DNA of 64,000 nt from Oleiharenicola lentus (lineage in GTDB: Bacteria > Verrucomicrobiota > Verrucomicrobiia > Opitutales > Opitutaceae): contig NZ_SDHX01000001.1 in assembly GCF_004118375.1 (NCBI RefSeq), positions 1,739,693-1,803,692 on the forward strand, given 5' to 3'. The notes beneath the pieces are model-generated. The model worked only from the letters and a program-made list of their open reading frames with translations, did no database searches and was not told the origin of the DNA. Shown here piece by piece: positions 34,154 through 42,656 of this stretch. Position 1 is the first letter of the stretch, and each line of letters begins with the position of its first letter. A program made the position numbers and the translations under genes.

Positions 34154-35257
34154 TCAGCTTGCCCAGGAAAGGCCGCGGGTCTTGGCGGCGGCGGTGTAGG
34201 CGGCGATCTGTGCGGTGGTGAGTGCGTGAATGGACGCCGGTTGGTCAGCGGCCTCGCGATACCAGCGCACGGTTTGCGCGATGGTTTCCGCGAAGGCCCA
34301 GACCGGCTGCCAGCCGAGGAGCTGGTGGGCTTTGTCGGTGTTGAGGCTCAACCGGCCGGCTTCGTGCACGGCGGCCGGGTCGCTCTTGTCTTCCCAGCGT
34401 CCGGGCCAGGTTTTGAGGACTTCCTGCACGAGGTCGGCCACCGTGCGGTCGGCGGTAGGGTCGGGGCCGAAGTTGAAGGCCGCGGCGAGCGCGGAGGCGG
34501 GGGCCGCGGCGGAGAGCCGCGCGCCGAGGGTGAGATAACCGCTGAGCGGCTCCAGCACGTGCTGCCAGGGGCGGGTGGAAATCTTGTTGCGCACGGGGAT
34601 GGCTTCGCCGCGCTGCAGCGCACGGATGCAGTCGGGCACGATGCGATCCTCGGCCCAGTCGCCGCCGCCGAGCACGTTGCCCGAGCGGGCGGAGGCGAGG
34701 CGGATGACGGAGGCGGGGCCGGAAAAGTAGGACCGGCGATACGCGCTGATCACCAGTTCGGCCGCGCCCTTGGACGAGCTGTAAGGGTCGTGTCCACCCA
34801 TGGCATCCTCCTCGCGGTAACCGTGCAGCTGCTCGCGGTTTTCGTAGCACTTGTCGGTCGTGATGGCCACCACGGTGCAAGGCCGGCCCGCGAGACGTAC
34901 GGCCTCGAGCACGTTCACGGTGCCCATGACGTTGGTCGAGTAGGTCTCGACCGGTTCGCGGTAGGAGAGCCGCACGAGCGGCTGCGCCGCGAGGTGGAAC
35001 ACGAAGTCGGGTCGCACGGACTCCACCGTCTGGCGGAGCTTGGGCAGCTCGCGGATGTCGCCGTCGAGGTGGTGCAGGCGCGAAGCCAGGCCGAGTTGTC
35101 CGAAAAGCGAAGGGTTGGTTGGCGGCGGCAGCGAGTAGCCGGTGACCTCCGCCCCGAGGGCGAGCAACCACTCCGCCAGCCACGCGCCCTTGAAACCGGT
35201 GTGGCCGGTGAGCAGGACACGTTTGCCGCGGTAGGCTTGGGCGAAGGAGTTCACCAT
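34154..35257 (-). CDS. rfbG: CDP-glucose 4,6-dehydratase
   Basis: This 367-residue extended SDR forms CDP-4-keto-6-deoxy-D-glucose from CDP-glucose. The NAD motif is LLTGHTGFKGAWLAEWL (~15-31), with HLAAQPLVRLSY, ITTDKCYEN and the catalytic YxxxK in YSSSKGAAEL. These are diagnostic of CDP-glucose dehydratases rather than dTDP-glucose ones. Length is normal. It overlaps rfbF by 7 bp (35251-35257). Confidence 0.95.
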   Translation of the reverse strand: MVNSFAQAYRGKRVLLTGHTGFKGAWLAEWLLALGAEVTGYSLPPPTNPSLFGQLGLASRLHHLDGDIRELPKLRQTVESVRPDFVFHLAAQPLVRLSYREPVETYSTNVMGTVNVLEAVRLAGRPCTVVAITTDKCYENREQLHGYREEDAMGGHDPYSSSKGAAELVISAYRRSYFSGPASVIRLASARSGNVLGGGDWAEDRIVPDCIRALQRGEAIPVRNKISTRPWQHVLEPLSGYLTLGARLSAAAPASALAAAFNFGPDPTADRTVADLVQEVLKTWPGRWEDKSDPAAVHEAGRLSLNTDKAHQLLGWQPVWAFAETIAQTVRWYREAADQPASIHALTTAQIAAYTAAAKTRGLSWAS

Positions 35258-36033
35258 ACCTTCCAGGGGGCGCGACCTTCCGACCAGAGTTTGTTCAGAT
35301 ACTGGGCCTCCTGATAGGTGTCCATCGGCTGCCAGAAGCCCTCGTGCTTGTAGGCGTTGAGCTGGCCGTCGCGGACGAGGTCGTCCATCGGTTTGCGCTC
35401 GAGCAGCATGTTGGGGTCGTCGGTCAGGTAGTTGAACATCCGGTGGTCGCAGACCATGTAGCCGCCGTTGACGTAGGCGTCCTCGAACTGGGGTTTTTCG
35501 TTGAAGGTGTGGATCTGGCCGGAGTCCTCGATGCGCAGGCTGCCGAAGCGGCCGGCGGGGTGGACGGCGGAAAGGGTGCAGACCTTGCCCGAGGCCTGGT
35601 GGGAGCGGATCGAGGCGTTGATGTCGATGGTGGCGAGACCGTCGCCGTAGGTGAGCAGAAAGGGTTCGCCGGCGGGGATGTATTTCTGGATGAGCTTCAC
35701 CCGGTAGGCGGTCATGGATTCCTGGCCGGTGTTGGCGAGGGTGACGCGCCAGTCGTCCTCATTGTGGCTGGTGTGGAACTGCACCGCCGGGTTGGCGCCG
35801 AGGCTGAGGGTGGCGTCGCAGGTGTTCCAGAGGTAGTTGTGGAAATAGTCGCGGATCATGTCGCCCTTGTAGCCGAGGCAGAGGATGAAGTCCTTGTGCC
35901 CGTAATGGGCGTAGGTCTTCATGATGTGCCAGAGGATCGGACGTTCGCCGACGGGCACCATCGGCTTGGGCCGGTATTCGGTTTCTTCGCGCAACCGGGC
36001 GCCTTTGCCACCGCAGAGTATGACGACTTTCAT
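35251..36033 (-). CDS. rfbF: Glucose-1-phosphate cytidylyltransferase
   Basis: This 260-residue enzyme makes CDP-glucose from CTP and glucose-1-phosphate, the first step of the CDP-3,6-dideoxyhexose route. The N-terminal nucleotide motif is MKVVILCGGKGARLREET, followed by RPKPMVPVGERPILWHIM, YGDGLATIDI and NGGYMVCDHRMF. The ATG at 36033 is preceded directly by an in-frame GTG, so the start could be one codon earlier. It is the first gene of the long minus-strand operon. Its upstream region (36037-36463) consists mainly of repeats, so the promoter must lie among them. Confidence 0.95.
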   Translation of the reverse strand: MKVVILCGGKGARLREETEYRPKPMVPVGERPILWHIMKTYAHYGHKDFILCLGYKGDMIRDYFHNYLWNTCDATLSLGANPAVQFHTSHNEDDWRVTLANTGQESMTAYRVKLIQKYIPAGEPFLLTYGDGLATIDINASIRSHQASGKVCTLSAVHPAGRFGSLRIEDSGQIHTFNEKPQFEDAYVNGGYMVCDHRMFNYLTDDPNMLLERKPMDDLVRDGQLNAYKHEGFWQPMDTYQEAQYLNKLWSEGRAPWKVW

Positions 36034-36463
36034 CACCGCTAGAAATGCGGACGGGACAGGGAGTTGGCAACGAAAGACTATGGCCCGGCGGGCGGCCGGC
36101 CGCCGGGCCGCGGGAGAAAGGAGAAAGGAGAAGGGAGAAAGGAGGAGGGAGCAGGGAGGATGGCACTTGCACGGCGGTCACAGACCGCCGCTACAGGGGT
36201 TGATCCCCTTCTGCTACATCCCTTCTCCTTATACCAAATGCCCGTAGTTTTTGGACTTTTGTCATCGCGAGGCCCGCAAGGAGGGCCGTGGCGATCCAGT
36301 CCCTCGACCGGCTCGGGACCTTGAGTGGTTCGACTTGGCTCACCTCCCTGAGCCAGTGGAAGGGCTTGTCGAAACGGCGGCAAAGTGGTCGTCCCCTGAC
36401 CACGCTTTCACCTGCGGTTGATGCGCGGCTGCAACGCTTATGAATGTGCTCCAAAGCGCCGCA
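36034..36463. other. Repeat-filled region upstream of rfbF
   Basis: No gene is supported in these 430 bp. They contain repeat copy A (36082-36196, listed separately). An element around 36255-36300 has GTCATCGCGAGG and GTGGCGATCCAG. At about 36335-36385 lies a GGGCTTGTCGAAACGG-type dispersed sequence; a related one occurs near 44525-44562. The promoter of the rfbF operon should be here but could not be fixed. Confidence 0.55.
36082..36196. repeat. GC-hairpin/heptamer/hairpin repeat, copy A
   Basis: The order is a GC-rich stem (GGCCCGGCG at 36082-36090 with CGCCGGGCC at 36101-36109), six 7-bp units of the GAGAAGG type (36114-36155), then a tail with an 8-bp stem (CGGCGGTC-ACA-GACCGCCG). The last 56 bp (36141-36196) are identical to 37511-37566. 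Copy B, in the same orientation, lies on the other side of the vapBC pair. Confidence 0.88.
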
Positions 36464-36901
36464 CTACTCTTCGTGGGAGAGCGGGTTGGTCCATTTCAGC
36501 CCTTTGAACCGGGCGAAATCGGTGTCGGCGCTGTGGACCTCGGCGCCGTATTCGAGGGCGAGGGCGGCGATCTGGGCATCGCTCACCAGGTTGCCCGCCG
36601 TGCCGGCGGCGGTGAGCAAGCTGCAGACGACGTCGAGGTGCTTCGGTCCGGGGTAGAGCACGCGCACATTGGGCCGCTCGATCCAGGAGCTGATGCGGGC
36701 CGTGGCCTCGGCCACGGTCAGGGGGCGCTCGTAAACCCTGGCGTGGGTTGCGAGCCGCAGAAAACTGAAAATGACCACGGGGCAAAGGCCAACGGGTGCG
36801 TGGCCCGAGAGCAGACCGGTCCACCATTTGGCGGCGGCCTTGTGAAACGGGCTGTCGCTGTCGTAGGCGTAGAGCAGCAGGTTGGCGTCGGGCAGGATCA
36901 T
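36464..36901 (-). CDS. vapC: VapC-like PIN-domain toxin
   Basis: This 145-residue PIN-domain protein is a probable Mg-dependent ribonuclease toxin. The first acidic residue is D5 in MILPDANLLLYAYD, and a Glu is expected mid-domain. The C-terminal set is VSDAQIAALALEYGAEVHSADTDFARF, with Asp residues in the usual positions. It overlaps the antitoxin gene by 4 bp (ATGA). The pair sits between two direct repeats. Confidence 0.86.
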   Translation of the reverse strand: MILPDANLLLYAYDSDSPFHKAAAKWWTGLLSGHAPVGLCPVVIFSFLRLATHARVYERPLTVAEATARISSWIERPNVRVLYPGPKHLDVVCSLLTAAGTAGNLVSDAQIAALALEYGAEVHSADTDFARFKGLKWTNPLSHEE

Positions 36902-37176
36902 TTGCGGCTCCGCCTCAGGCGGCGGGTGGTGGCGGCAAAGGCCTCAAGCTCCATTTCGTCGGCAAGGTCATGCAACCGGGCCGGATCGAGCCCCGCCCGC
37001 AAACCCATCCGCTTGGCTTCGACGACAAAGGGCTTCACCGGCGCGGTCGCCGCGTGGTGGGCCAGCCCGCGGCGCAGGGCGGCGTTCAGGGTTTCTTTCA
37101 GGCCCCGTTTCTCGCCGTGCATGGCCTGCTGCAGCAGCCGCGCCACATCGGGATCGATCGTCAAGGTGGTTCTCAT
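36898..37176 (-). CDS. vapB: VapB-like ribbon-helix-helix antitoxin
   Basis: This protein of about 92 residues starts with MRTTLTIDPDVARLL, a ribbon-helix-helix DNA-binding start, so the ATG at 37176 was preferred over 37188. The C-terminal half is charged and probably binds the PIN toxin. It should neutralise VapC and repress its own promoter; the operator is expected in the ~100 bp upstream. No strong palindrome was noticed there. Confidence 0.82.
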   Translation of the reverse strand: MRTTLTIDPDVARLLQQAMHGEKRGLKETLNAALRRGLAHHAATAPVKPFVVEAKRMGLRAGLDPARLHDLADEMELEAFAATTRRLRRSRK

Positions 37177-37365
37177 GGAGTGCATCATGATGTCGCCAAT
37201 AATGACCTGTCAAGATGCTCAGCCTTTCGGTGGGGCGGTCGACCAGAGGAGGGTGGAGCAGGGCTTGGCCGATGGGGCGGCGAGCCGGGCGGCAAGAGTC
37301 GACCATGCCTCAGACCAAGGCGCTCCAACACGGATGGATCCGGGATTTTCGGACAAGGAGGTCAC

Positions 37366-37409
37366 CGAAGGATGAGCGAAGGATCCCCGAAGGATGACCG
37401 AAGGATGAA
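37366..37409. repeat. Four tandem 11-bp units (CGAAGGATGAC type)
   Basis: Units are CGAAGGATGAG, CGAAGGATCCC, CGAAGGATGAC and CGAAGGATGAA. A similar 11-bp array (AGAAAGGATCC type, five units) lies at 48770-48824. In both places the same 33-bp block is close by. Confidence 0.85.
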
Positions 37410-37468
37410 AACGCCTGTTTGCCGATTATTTCAGCACGCCGACGCGTACTTTGAGACGGGTTGACGCA

Positions 37469-37566
37469 CCGCGGCCCGGCGGCCGGCAGGCCGCCGGGCC
37501 GCGGGAGAAGGGAGGAGGGAGCAGGGAGGATGGCACTTGCACGGCGGTCACAGACCGCCGCTACAG
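37469..37566. repeat. GC-hairpin/heptamer/hairpin repeat, copy B
   Basis: A perfect 16-bp stem (37469-37484 with 37489-37504, loop GGCA) is followed by 7-bp units GAGAAGG, GAGGAGG, GAGCAGG (37505-37525). The tail is identical over 56 bp to copy A at 36141-36196. Confidence 0.88.
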
Positions 37567-37590
37567 CAAAGCCGCTTTCCGGACAGGCTA

Positions 37591-40500
37591 TTACCGGGCG
37601 CGGACACCGAGCTTCCAGAGGAATTCGATGAAGGCGCTGCGGCGGAGGTAGCGGAGCAGGGTGGGGTTCGTTTCCAGTACCTCAGGTGGGAATGGCCGGC
37701 CGAAGGTGCGCTCGCGGAGGCGGGTGATCTCGGCCTGGCCGACGGAGTGCATCTGGGCGCTGGTTTTCTGGGCCGAGTGGATGCGGAAACAGGCGAGGAA
37801 GTAGGGCACGCGCACGATCTTCGCCCCGGCGGCCTGGAAACGCAGCAACAGGTCCCAATCCATCGCGAACTTGAACGACGGGTTGATGCCCCCGACCTTG
37901 TCCCAGATGCGCCGGCGCCAAAACATCGTTTCCTGCGGGACGAAGTCGTTCAGCCGGAGCACCTCGGGATCATGTTTGGGCAGAAACCAGCGGCCGATCT
38001 CCTGCGAGTTTTCATCCACCAGGATCCGGTGCCCGTAGATCACGTCCACGTCGGGATGCTTCGCGAAGTAATCCACCACATAACGAAGGGCGCCGGGAAC
38101 ATAGAAATCGTCGGAGTTGATCCACGCCATGAGATCGTCGGGCTCGCCGCTTGTTTTTGCGAAAGCTTTGGCGATGGCGTCGGCCTGGCCGGAGTCAGGC
38201 TCGCTGCTCCAGGCCACGAGGCGGGCTCGGGCCGGAGGCGGGAGACGGGAGGCCGGAGGCTGGAGAAGGGAATCGGATTCACTTGTTATATACTCTCCGG
38301 TCTCCGGTCTCCGGCCTCCAGCCTCCGTAGCTACGCGCTCGATGAGCGCCGCGCTGCCATCCGAAGACCCGCCATCCTGCACGACGTAGTCACAGGCGAC
38401 GCCGGATTGCTCGAGCACGCTGCGCATGGTCTCGGACAGGAATCGCGCGTGATTGAAGGAGGGCGTGACCAGGGAGAGTTTCGGTGTCGGAACGCCGGCC
38501 GGTGAAGAGGGGAAGTTTTCTCCCATCAGCGGCCGAGGGGCATGCACCGGGTGTCCCGGCATCTGGAAAAACATCAGCTCGCGCCAGTCCCCGCCCCGCA
38601 GCCAAAGCGGCAGCAAGGCCCGGCTGATCGTGGTGGGCTGATTGAAAAACGGGTGCCAGGTCCCGTCGCCGAGCTGGGCTTCCACCTGCACTGCATAACT
38701 GCCGGCAGGCAGCACGCCCCGGATTTCGAAGCCGGTGTTCGCATCGGGAGCCTCGGGCAGCGTGGCTTTGACATCCGGACGGGGCAGTCCGGTGACGCCC
38801 ACTAGCACGCGATCGCCGGCCCGCAGGCGGACGCTTCGGATGGCCGTGCCGTCGCCGGAAAAGCACCACCCCCGGGCAATGAGGCAGCGCGGCAAACGGC
38901 TCCAGTCGGACGGTTGCTCGAGGTTGAAGCGCAACTGAGCTCGTCCCACCGGGGTCTCGGCCGGCGGAACGGCGAGTTGATAGCCGTCTCCCTCGAGGGA
39001 AAACTGCGGGTGGTGGAATTCGCGCGCGGCCGGGGCCGGCACGGGTGTGGGGGCCTGCGGATCGCGCCACGATTGATTCACCTCAACCTGGGCCGAGGCG
39101 CAAACGCGGTGAAAGAGTCCGCGAGATCGCAGCTGACGCAAAAACGGGAGCCACGGAGCGGTCGCATCGGTTTGGAGCGAAAGCAACAGGGAGCGCTTGA
39201 TCGCGATGCAACGCGGGGAAACGGCATCCACCTCCCGGTTGCAGCGCAGCGAACCATGGTAGCCGTCACTGGCCGCGTGGAAACCGCGCAGCAGGGAGCA
39301 GGGGCCCACGGCCCCGGCCTCATAGACCAGGCCTTCCTTCGCGAGGAGGACGGGCGCGACGCAGCCGGAGTCGGGCAACGCGGCGAGAGCCACCAGCTCG
39401 GCCAGAGCGATCGGCGCGCGCCACCCCACGTCGGGCGTGTGGCAGACGATCACCTCGGCCTGGCTCCGCTCGGCGAGCGCTCGCAGGCGCGCGGGCAAGT
39501 TGTCGGAGGAATCCTGGCTGAACACCTCGTGGGTCGGAGGCTGCGGGACGCGCAGCCGCACCCGGTGTCCTCCGGCGGGTTCGGCCTGCCGCGGATCGCC
39601 GATGCGCCGGAGGTGGGCTTGCACGGCGCGCGCCTGCTTCTCGTCCATGTTGCCCTTGATGTTGCCGGACAAGGCACTGGACCCGGCGGCCTGCCGCCAG
39701 TGGTAGAGCATGCGGGGAATGTGGCCGATGCGGCGGGTGCGCTCGCTCACGCGCAGCATGAACTCGAAGTCCTGCACGCCATCGAAGACCGGATCAAAGC
39801 CGCCTACGTCGCGCGCCACGGTCGTGCGCACGCAGAGGGCGTGACCAACATACATCACGCCGCGGAAAAATTCCGGCGAGAAGTCCGGCTTGAGCAGGGG
39901 CAGCACGCGCTGGCCGTCCGCGGTGATTTTGTCTTCGTCCGAGTAAAGCGCATCCCATTCCGGTTCACGTCGGAGCCGGGCGGCGAACTCGCTCAGGGCG
40001 TGGGGTCGCAACCGGTCGTCGTGATCGAGCAGCAGGATGAATTCACCGCGGGCCAGCGCGAGGGCATCATTGGTGGCGCGACTGATGCCGCCGTTCTCCG
40101 TTCGGACCTTGAGCCGGATGCGCGGGTCGCGCGCCGCCGCCGTTTCCAGGATTCGGGTGATCTCGGCGGAAGCCGAGGCGTCATCGACCACGCAGAGTTC
40201 CCAGTGGCCGTGGTGCTGCTGAGCGACCGACGCAAGACAGGCTTCGAGGTCGGTGGCCTGCGGTCGGTAGACCGGTAACAGCACGGAGAAAAGAGGACCC
40301 GGGGCCGCGGCTTGCACCGGCGCCGGAGGATCGGGATCGTGCCGGGCGGCCCAGGCCGGGTAGTCGCGCCAGTCGAGCGCCCCGCGCGGGAGATCCGCCT
40401 CGGTCAGCGTCAGGAAGGGGATCAGCGTGCCTTGTTCGACCACCGCACAGAGTTCGACCGGTTGGGCGAAGCACGAGCGGTCGAGTTCGAGGCTGAACCC

Positions 40501-41628
40501 GGTATAGAGGGCGCGGGCATCGCCCTGGTGGTGCTGCTGGACGTCGGGGCGGGCGATCAGCCCGGAGCAGGTCCACAGGGCGTCGTCGCGCTGGATGGCG
40601 GCGACGCCTTGGGGACCGGGGTAGGTGAAGGGGAAACACCAGCCGGAAAGGCTCAAGACGCCGGGTCTTTCCGTGGACCAGCGGACTTCCTCCAGGCGGG
40701 TCTCCACTTTCGTCAGGGAAACCGACCAGCCCGTCATTTCGATTTTCAGCAGCCTTTCTGCGAGCGTGCGGATGAGGCCGAGGCGGGCGGGCGACACGCG
40801 CTGGAGGTAAGCGGCGGTGTTGTGGGTGGACTCCAGCTGCCATTGCCGCAGCCAGAAATACAGGTGCCAAACGAGGCCTGGGGAGGCGGGCAGGGCGTGG
40901 GGCAGGTCCAGGTCGGGACGCTCGCGCAGGAGACTGGACAGCACGCGGAAACGCACCGCGTCTTCCGCAAAAAAATGGGTGCGGCGCGCAAATTCCGCAT
41001 CGATCAGCCGGACGGTGCCGTCGCCTCCGACCAGCAGATTGGACGGAAGAAAATCGCCGTTCGTCCACCGGGTGGCGGCGGGCGCGGCGGTGAGGGCGGA
41101 GTAGAGCGCGGGCAACAACGTATCGGTCAGCAGTGCGCGTTCATTCGGTTGCCAGTTGGGCAGGGCGAGCAGTTCTGCGGTCCATTGCTGCCACTCCGCT
41201 TGACGGGCCCCTTCGCTGGAAGGCTGCTCGGTTGCGGCGAGCGCACGCGAAACAGTGGCGAGGGCCACGAGGATGGTCTCGTCGGTATATAGCCTGGTTC
41301 TGACGGCCTCATCCAGCGGCGTCCCGGCAAAATATTCCTCCGCGAGCACTTCGCCGCCGCTCACCCGTTCGTGGAAGCACGGGCGGGGGATGATGGCGGG
41401 ACAGGCGGCGGCCAGCGCGGCGTGATTCTGCGGCAAACGGCCCAGGGAAGCGGCGAGCGTGAGCTTGACCGACGTCCCATCGGGCCGGGTGGCCCGCCAG
41501 CCGGTGCGTACTTGATCGGGCCGGCGGTCGGCATTGCCGGAAGCCAGGGCTTGCGGCGGCGGCGTGGAGGCGAGCAGGCCGCGGGCAACCAACTCGGGGA
41601 AAATCACGTCGATGGAGGGCGCGCTCAT
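37591..41628 (-). CDS. 1345-residue multidomain glycosyltransferase with kinase-like N-terminus
   Basis: The domain order is unusual. Residues ~1-300 look like an aminoglycoside-phosphotransferase-type kinase fold (WTNGDFLPSNLL then VRLIDAEFA as catalytic and metal loops, ~188-213). A GWCF module follows at ~325-410. A family 2 glycosyltransferase spans ~445-690 (FSVLLPVYRPQ, VVDDASAS, LLLDHDDRLRP). After a linker come a second GWCF module (~915-1000) and a second family 2 domain (~1048-1340; LSLVTPSFNHARF, VVQDGGSSDGS, AWINSDDFYVPGA). Residues ~1101-1133, inside the last domain before VAWSSEPDSGQAD, are encoded by an inverted heptamer repeat and look like an insertion. The enzyme probably adds two sugars to a glycan. 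Confidence 0.87.
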   Translation of the reverse strand: MSAPSIDVIFPELVARGLLASTPPPQALASGNADRRPDQVRTGWRATRPDGTSVKLTLAASLGRLPQNHAALAAACPAIIPRPCFHERVSGGEVLAEEYFAGTPLDEAVRTRLYTDETILVALATVSRALAATEQPSSEGARQAEWQQWTAELLALPNWQPNERALLTDTLLPALYSALTAAPAATRWTNGDFLPSNLLVGGDGTVRLIDAEFARRTHFFAEDAVRFRVLSSLLRERPDLDLPHALPASPGLVWHLYFWLRQWQLESTHNTAAYLQRVSPARLGLIRTLAERLLKIEMTGWSVSLTKVETRLEEVRWSTERPGVLSLSGWCFPFTYPGPQGVAAIQRDDALWTCSGLIARPDVQQHHQGDARALYTGFSLELDRSCFAQPVELCAVVEQGTLIPFLTLTEADLPRGALDWRDYPAWAARHDPDPPAPVQAAAPGPLFSVLLPVYRPQATDLEACLASVAQQHHGHWELCVVDDASASAEITRILETAAARDPRIRLKVRTENGGISRATNDALALARGEFILLLDHDDRLRPHALSEFAARLRREPEWDALYSDEDKITADGQRVLPLLKPDFSPEFFRGVMYVGHALCVRTTVARDVGGFDPVFDGVQDFEFMLRVSERTRRIGHIPRMLYHWRQAAGSSALSGNIKGNMDEKQARAVQAHLRRIGDPRQAEPAGGHRVRLRVPQPPTHEVFSQDSSDNLPARLRALAERSQAEVIVCHTPDVGWRAPIALAELVALAALPDSGCVAPVLLAKEGLVYEAGAVGPCSLLRGFHAASDGYHGSLRCNREVDAVSPRCIAIKRSLLLSLQTDATAPWLPFLRQLRSRGLFHRVCASAQVEVNQSWRDPQAPTPVPAPAAREFHHPQFSLEGDGYQLAVPPAETPVGRAQLRFNLEQPSDWSRLPRCLIARGWCFSGDGTAIRSVRLRAGDRVLVGVTGLPRPDVKATLPEAPDANTGFEIRGVLPAGSYAVQVEAQLGDGTWHPFFNQPTTISRALLPLWLRGGDWRELMFFQMPGHPVHAPRPLMGENFPSSPAGVPTPKLSLVTPSFNHARFLSETMRSVLEQSGVACDYVVQDGGSSDGSAALIERVATEAGGRRPETGEYITSESDSLLQPPASRLPPPARARLVAWSSEPDSGQADAIAKAFAKTSGEPDDLMAWINSDDFYVPGALRYVVDYFAKHPDVDVIYGHRILVDENSQEIGRWFLPKHDPEVLRLNDFVPQETMFWRRRIWDKVGGINPSFKFAMDWDLLLRFQAAGAKIVRVPYFLACFRIHSAQKTSAQMHSVGQAEITRLRERTFGRPFPPEVLETNPTLLRYLRRSAFIEFLWKLGVRAR
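38231..38328. repeat. In-frame inverted heptamer element inside the 1345-residue glycosyltransferase gene
   Basis: Five GCCGGAG-type 7-bp units (38231-38265) and five TCTCCGG-type units (38294-38328) face each other around an AT-rich centre. The frame stays open and encodes roughly residues 1101-1133 (TEAGGRRPETGEY ... QPPASRLPPPA). The peptide resembles one in the Wzt-like protein encoded by 43203-43307. Confidence 0.9.
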
Positions 41629-41639
41629 GGGGAGGGCGG

Positions 41640-42656
41640 TCAGGAGGCGCGAACGAAGAAGCTCGGCGCGAACGGATGCGCGGCGCCGGCGGTCGCCATG
41701 GCCCGATAGCGGGTCTGCAAAGCGCGCTGAAACATCGTGTCCAAAGGAGAGCCGTCGTAGCCGTTGTGCTCCGGCGGAACGTCGTGGGCGGCGAGCCAGG
41801 CATTCAAATTTGCGCCGTTCTCACCGAAGGCGATGATCTGCTCCGGCAGTTTGTAGTCGGGGAAGGCGCCGAAAAACTCGATCCGGGTGAAACCGGCCGC
41901 TTGCAGCAGGTCCCGAAGTTCCGATTGCGAATAAGTGAAGGCCTGCAGCCGGCCGTGTCCGGCTTCGTCCCACCGCCGGCGGGCGAGGGCAGCGGGCAGG
42001 CAGCCGACGTAAGGCACACCGAGGTGGTCGTCGGGACACCCGAGGAGATATTTCAGGCCGAGCCGGTTTTCGATCCCGAGAACAAGCGAGCCGCCCGGGG
42101 CCAGTTCCCGCCGGATCTTGACGAGAAACTCCCGTTGCCGCTCCTGTGGGTCGGTTTGCTGTTGGAATGCGCCGACCCATTCCAGCACGCCGATGGCGCA
42201 GATGATCGCGAAAGGCGTTTCGAAGCGAATGTCGAAGTAGTCGGCGCCAATGCTGGCGAGCCGGGACCGCACGCCGTCCTGTCCGGCCGCGGCGTGGATG
42301 AAAGCGAGGCGCTCGGCCACGGGCTCGAGGGCAACGACCGGGCGTTCTGCGGCGAGGACCCGGGCGATCTGGCCCCAGCCGGCACCGATCTCGAGCACCG
42401 GCCCGGCCCCCGACGGGAGCACGTCGGCGAAGAAGGCCGTGCGCCGGGGCGACGTGATGATCTGATGCAACCAAAGTTTGGCCGCAGCGTAACGCACCTG
42501 CACGGCTTCGCGCCAGGGACGACCGATTTCGATTTCGCGGATCAAGTCGAGCAGGTCGGCCGAGGGTGTGTCCCGGAAACCGTCCTCCCGGGGAGCGTTG
42601 AATGTTTGGCCGCCCTCCAGCGTGACACGGCGGTCGCGATGAACGAAGGCGATCAT
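41640..42656 (-). CDS. SAM-dependent methyltransferase-like protein
   Basis: This 338-residue protein has motif I VLEIGAGWGQIARVLA (~87-102), an acidic residue after VVALEP, and the methyltransferase pattern ICAIGVLEWV ... LAPGGSLVLGIENR. Its N-terminal ~70 residues are extra. It overlaps the Wzt-like gene (ATGA at 42653-42656) and precedes the large glycosyltransferase by 11 bp. It may cap or modify the exported glycan. In ABC-exported O-antigens such caps can set chain length, but nothing here proves that. Confidence 0.82.
   Translation of the reverse strand: MIAFVHRDRRVTLEGGQTFNAPREDGFRDTPSADLLDLIREIEIGRPWREAVQVRYAAAKLWLHQIITSPRRTAFFADVLPSGAGPVLEIGAGWGQIARVLAAERPVVALEPVAERLAFIHAAAGQDGVRSRLASIGADYFDIRFETPFAIICAIGVLEWVGAFQQQTDPQERQREFLVKIRRELAPGGSLVLGIENRLGLKYLLGCPDDHLGVPYVGCLPAALARRRWDEAGHGRLQAFTYSQSELRDLLQAAGFTRIEFFGAFPDYKLPEQIIAFGENGANLNAWLAAHDVPPEHNGYDGSPLDTMFQRALQTRYRAMATAGAAHPFAPSFFVRAS

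Larger units (their letters stand above)
37189..37590. other. Repeat-filled region upstream of vapB
   Basis: About 400 bp without a supported gene. It holds a 33-bp block (37330-37362) similar in 28 of 33 positions to 48873-48905, four 11-bp units (37366-37409) and repeat copy B (37469-37566). The promoter of vapBC is probably at 37189-37300. Confidence 0.55.
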
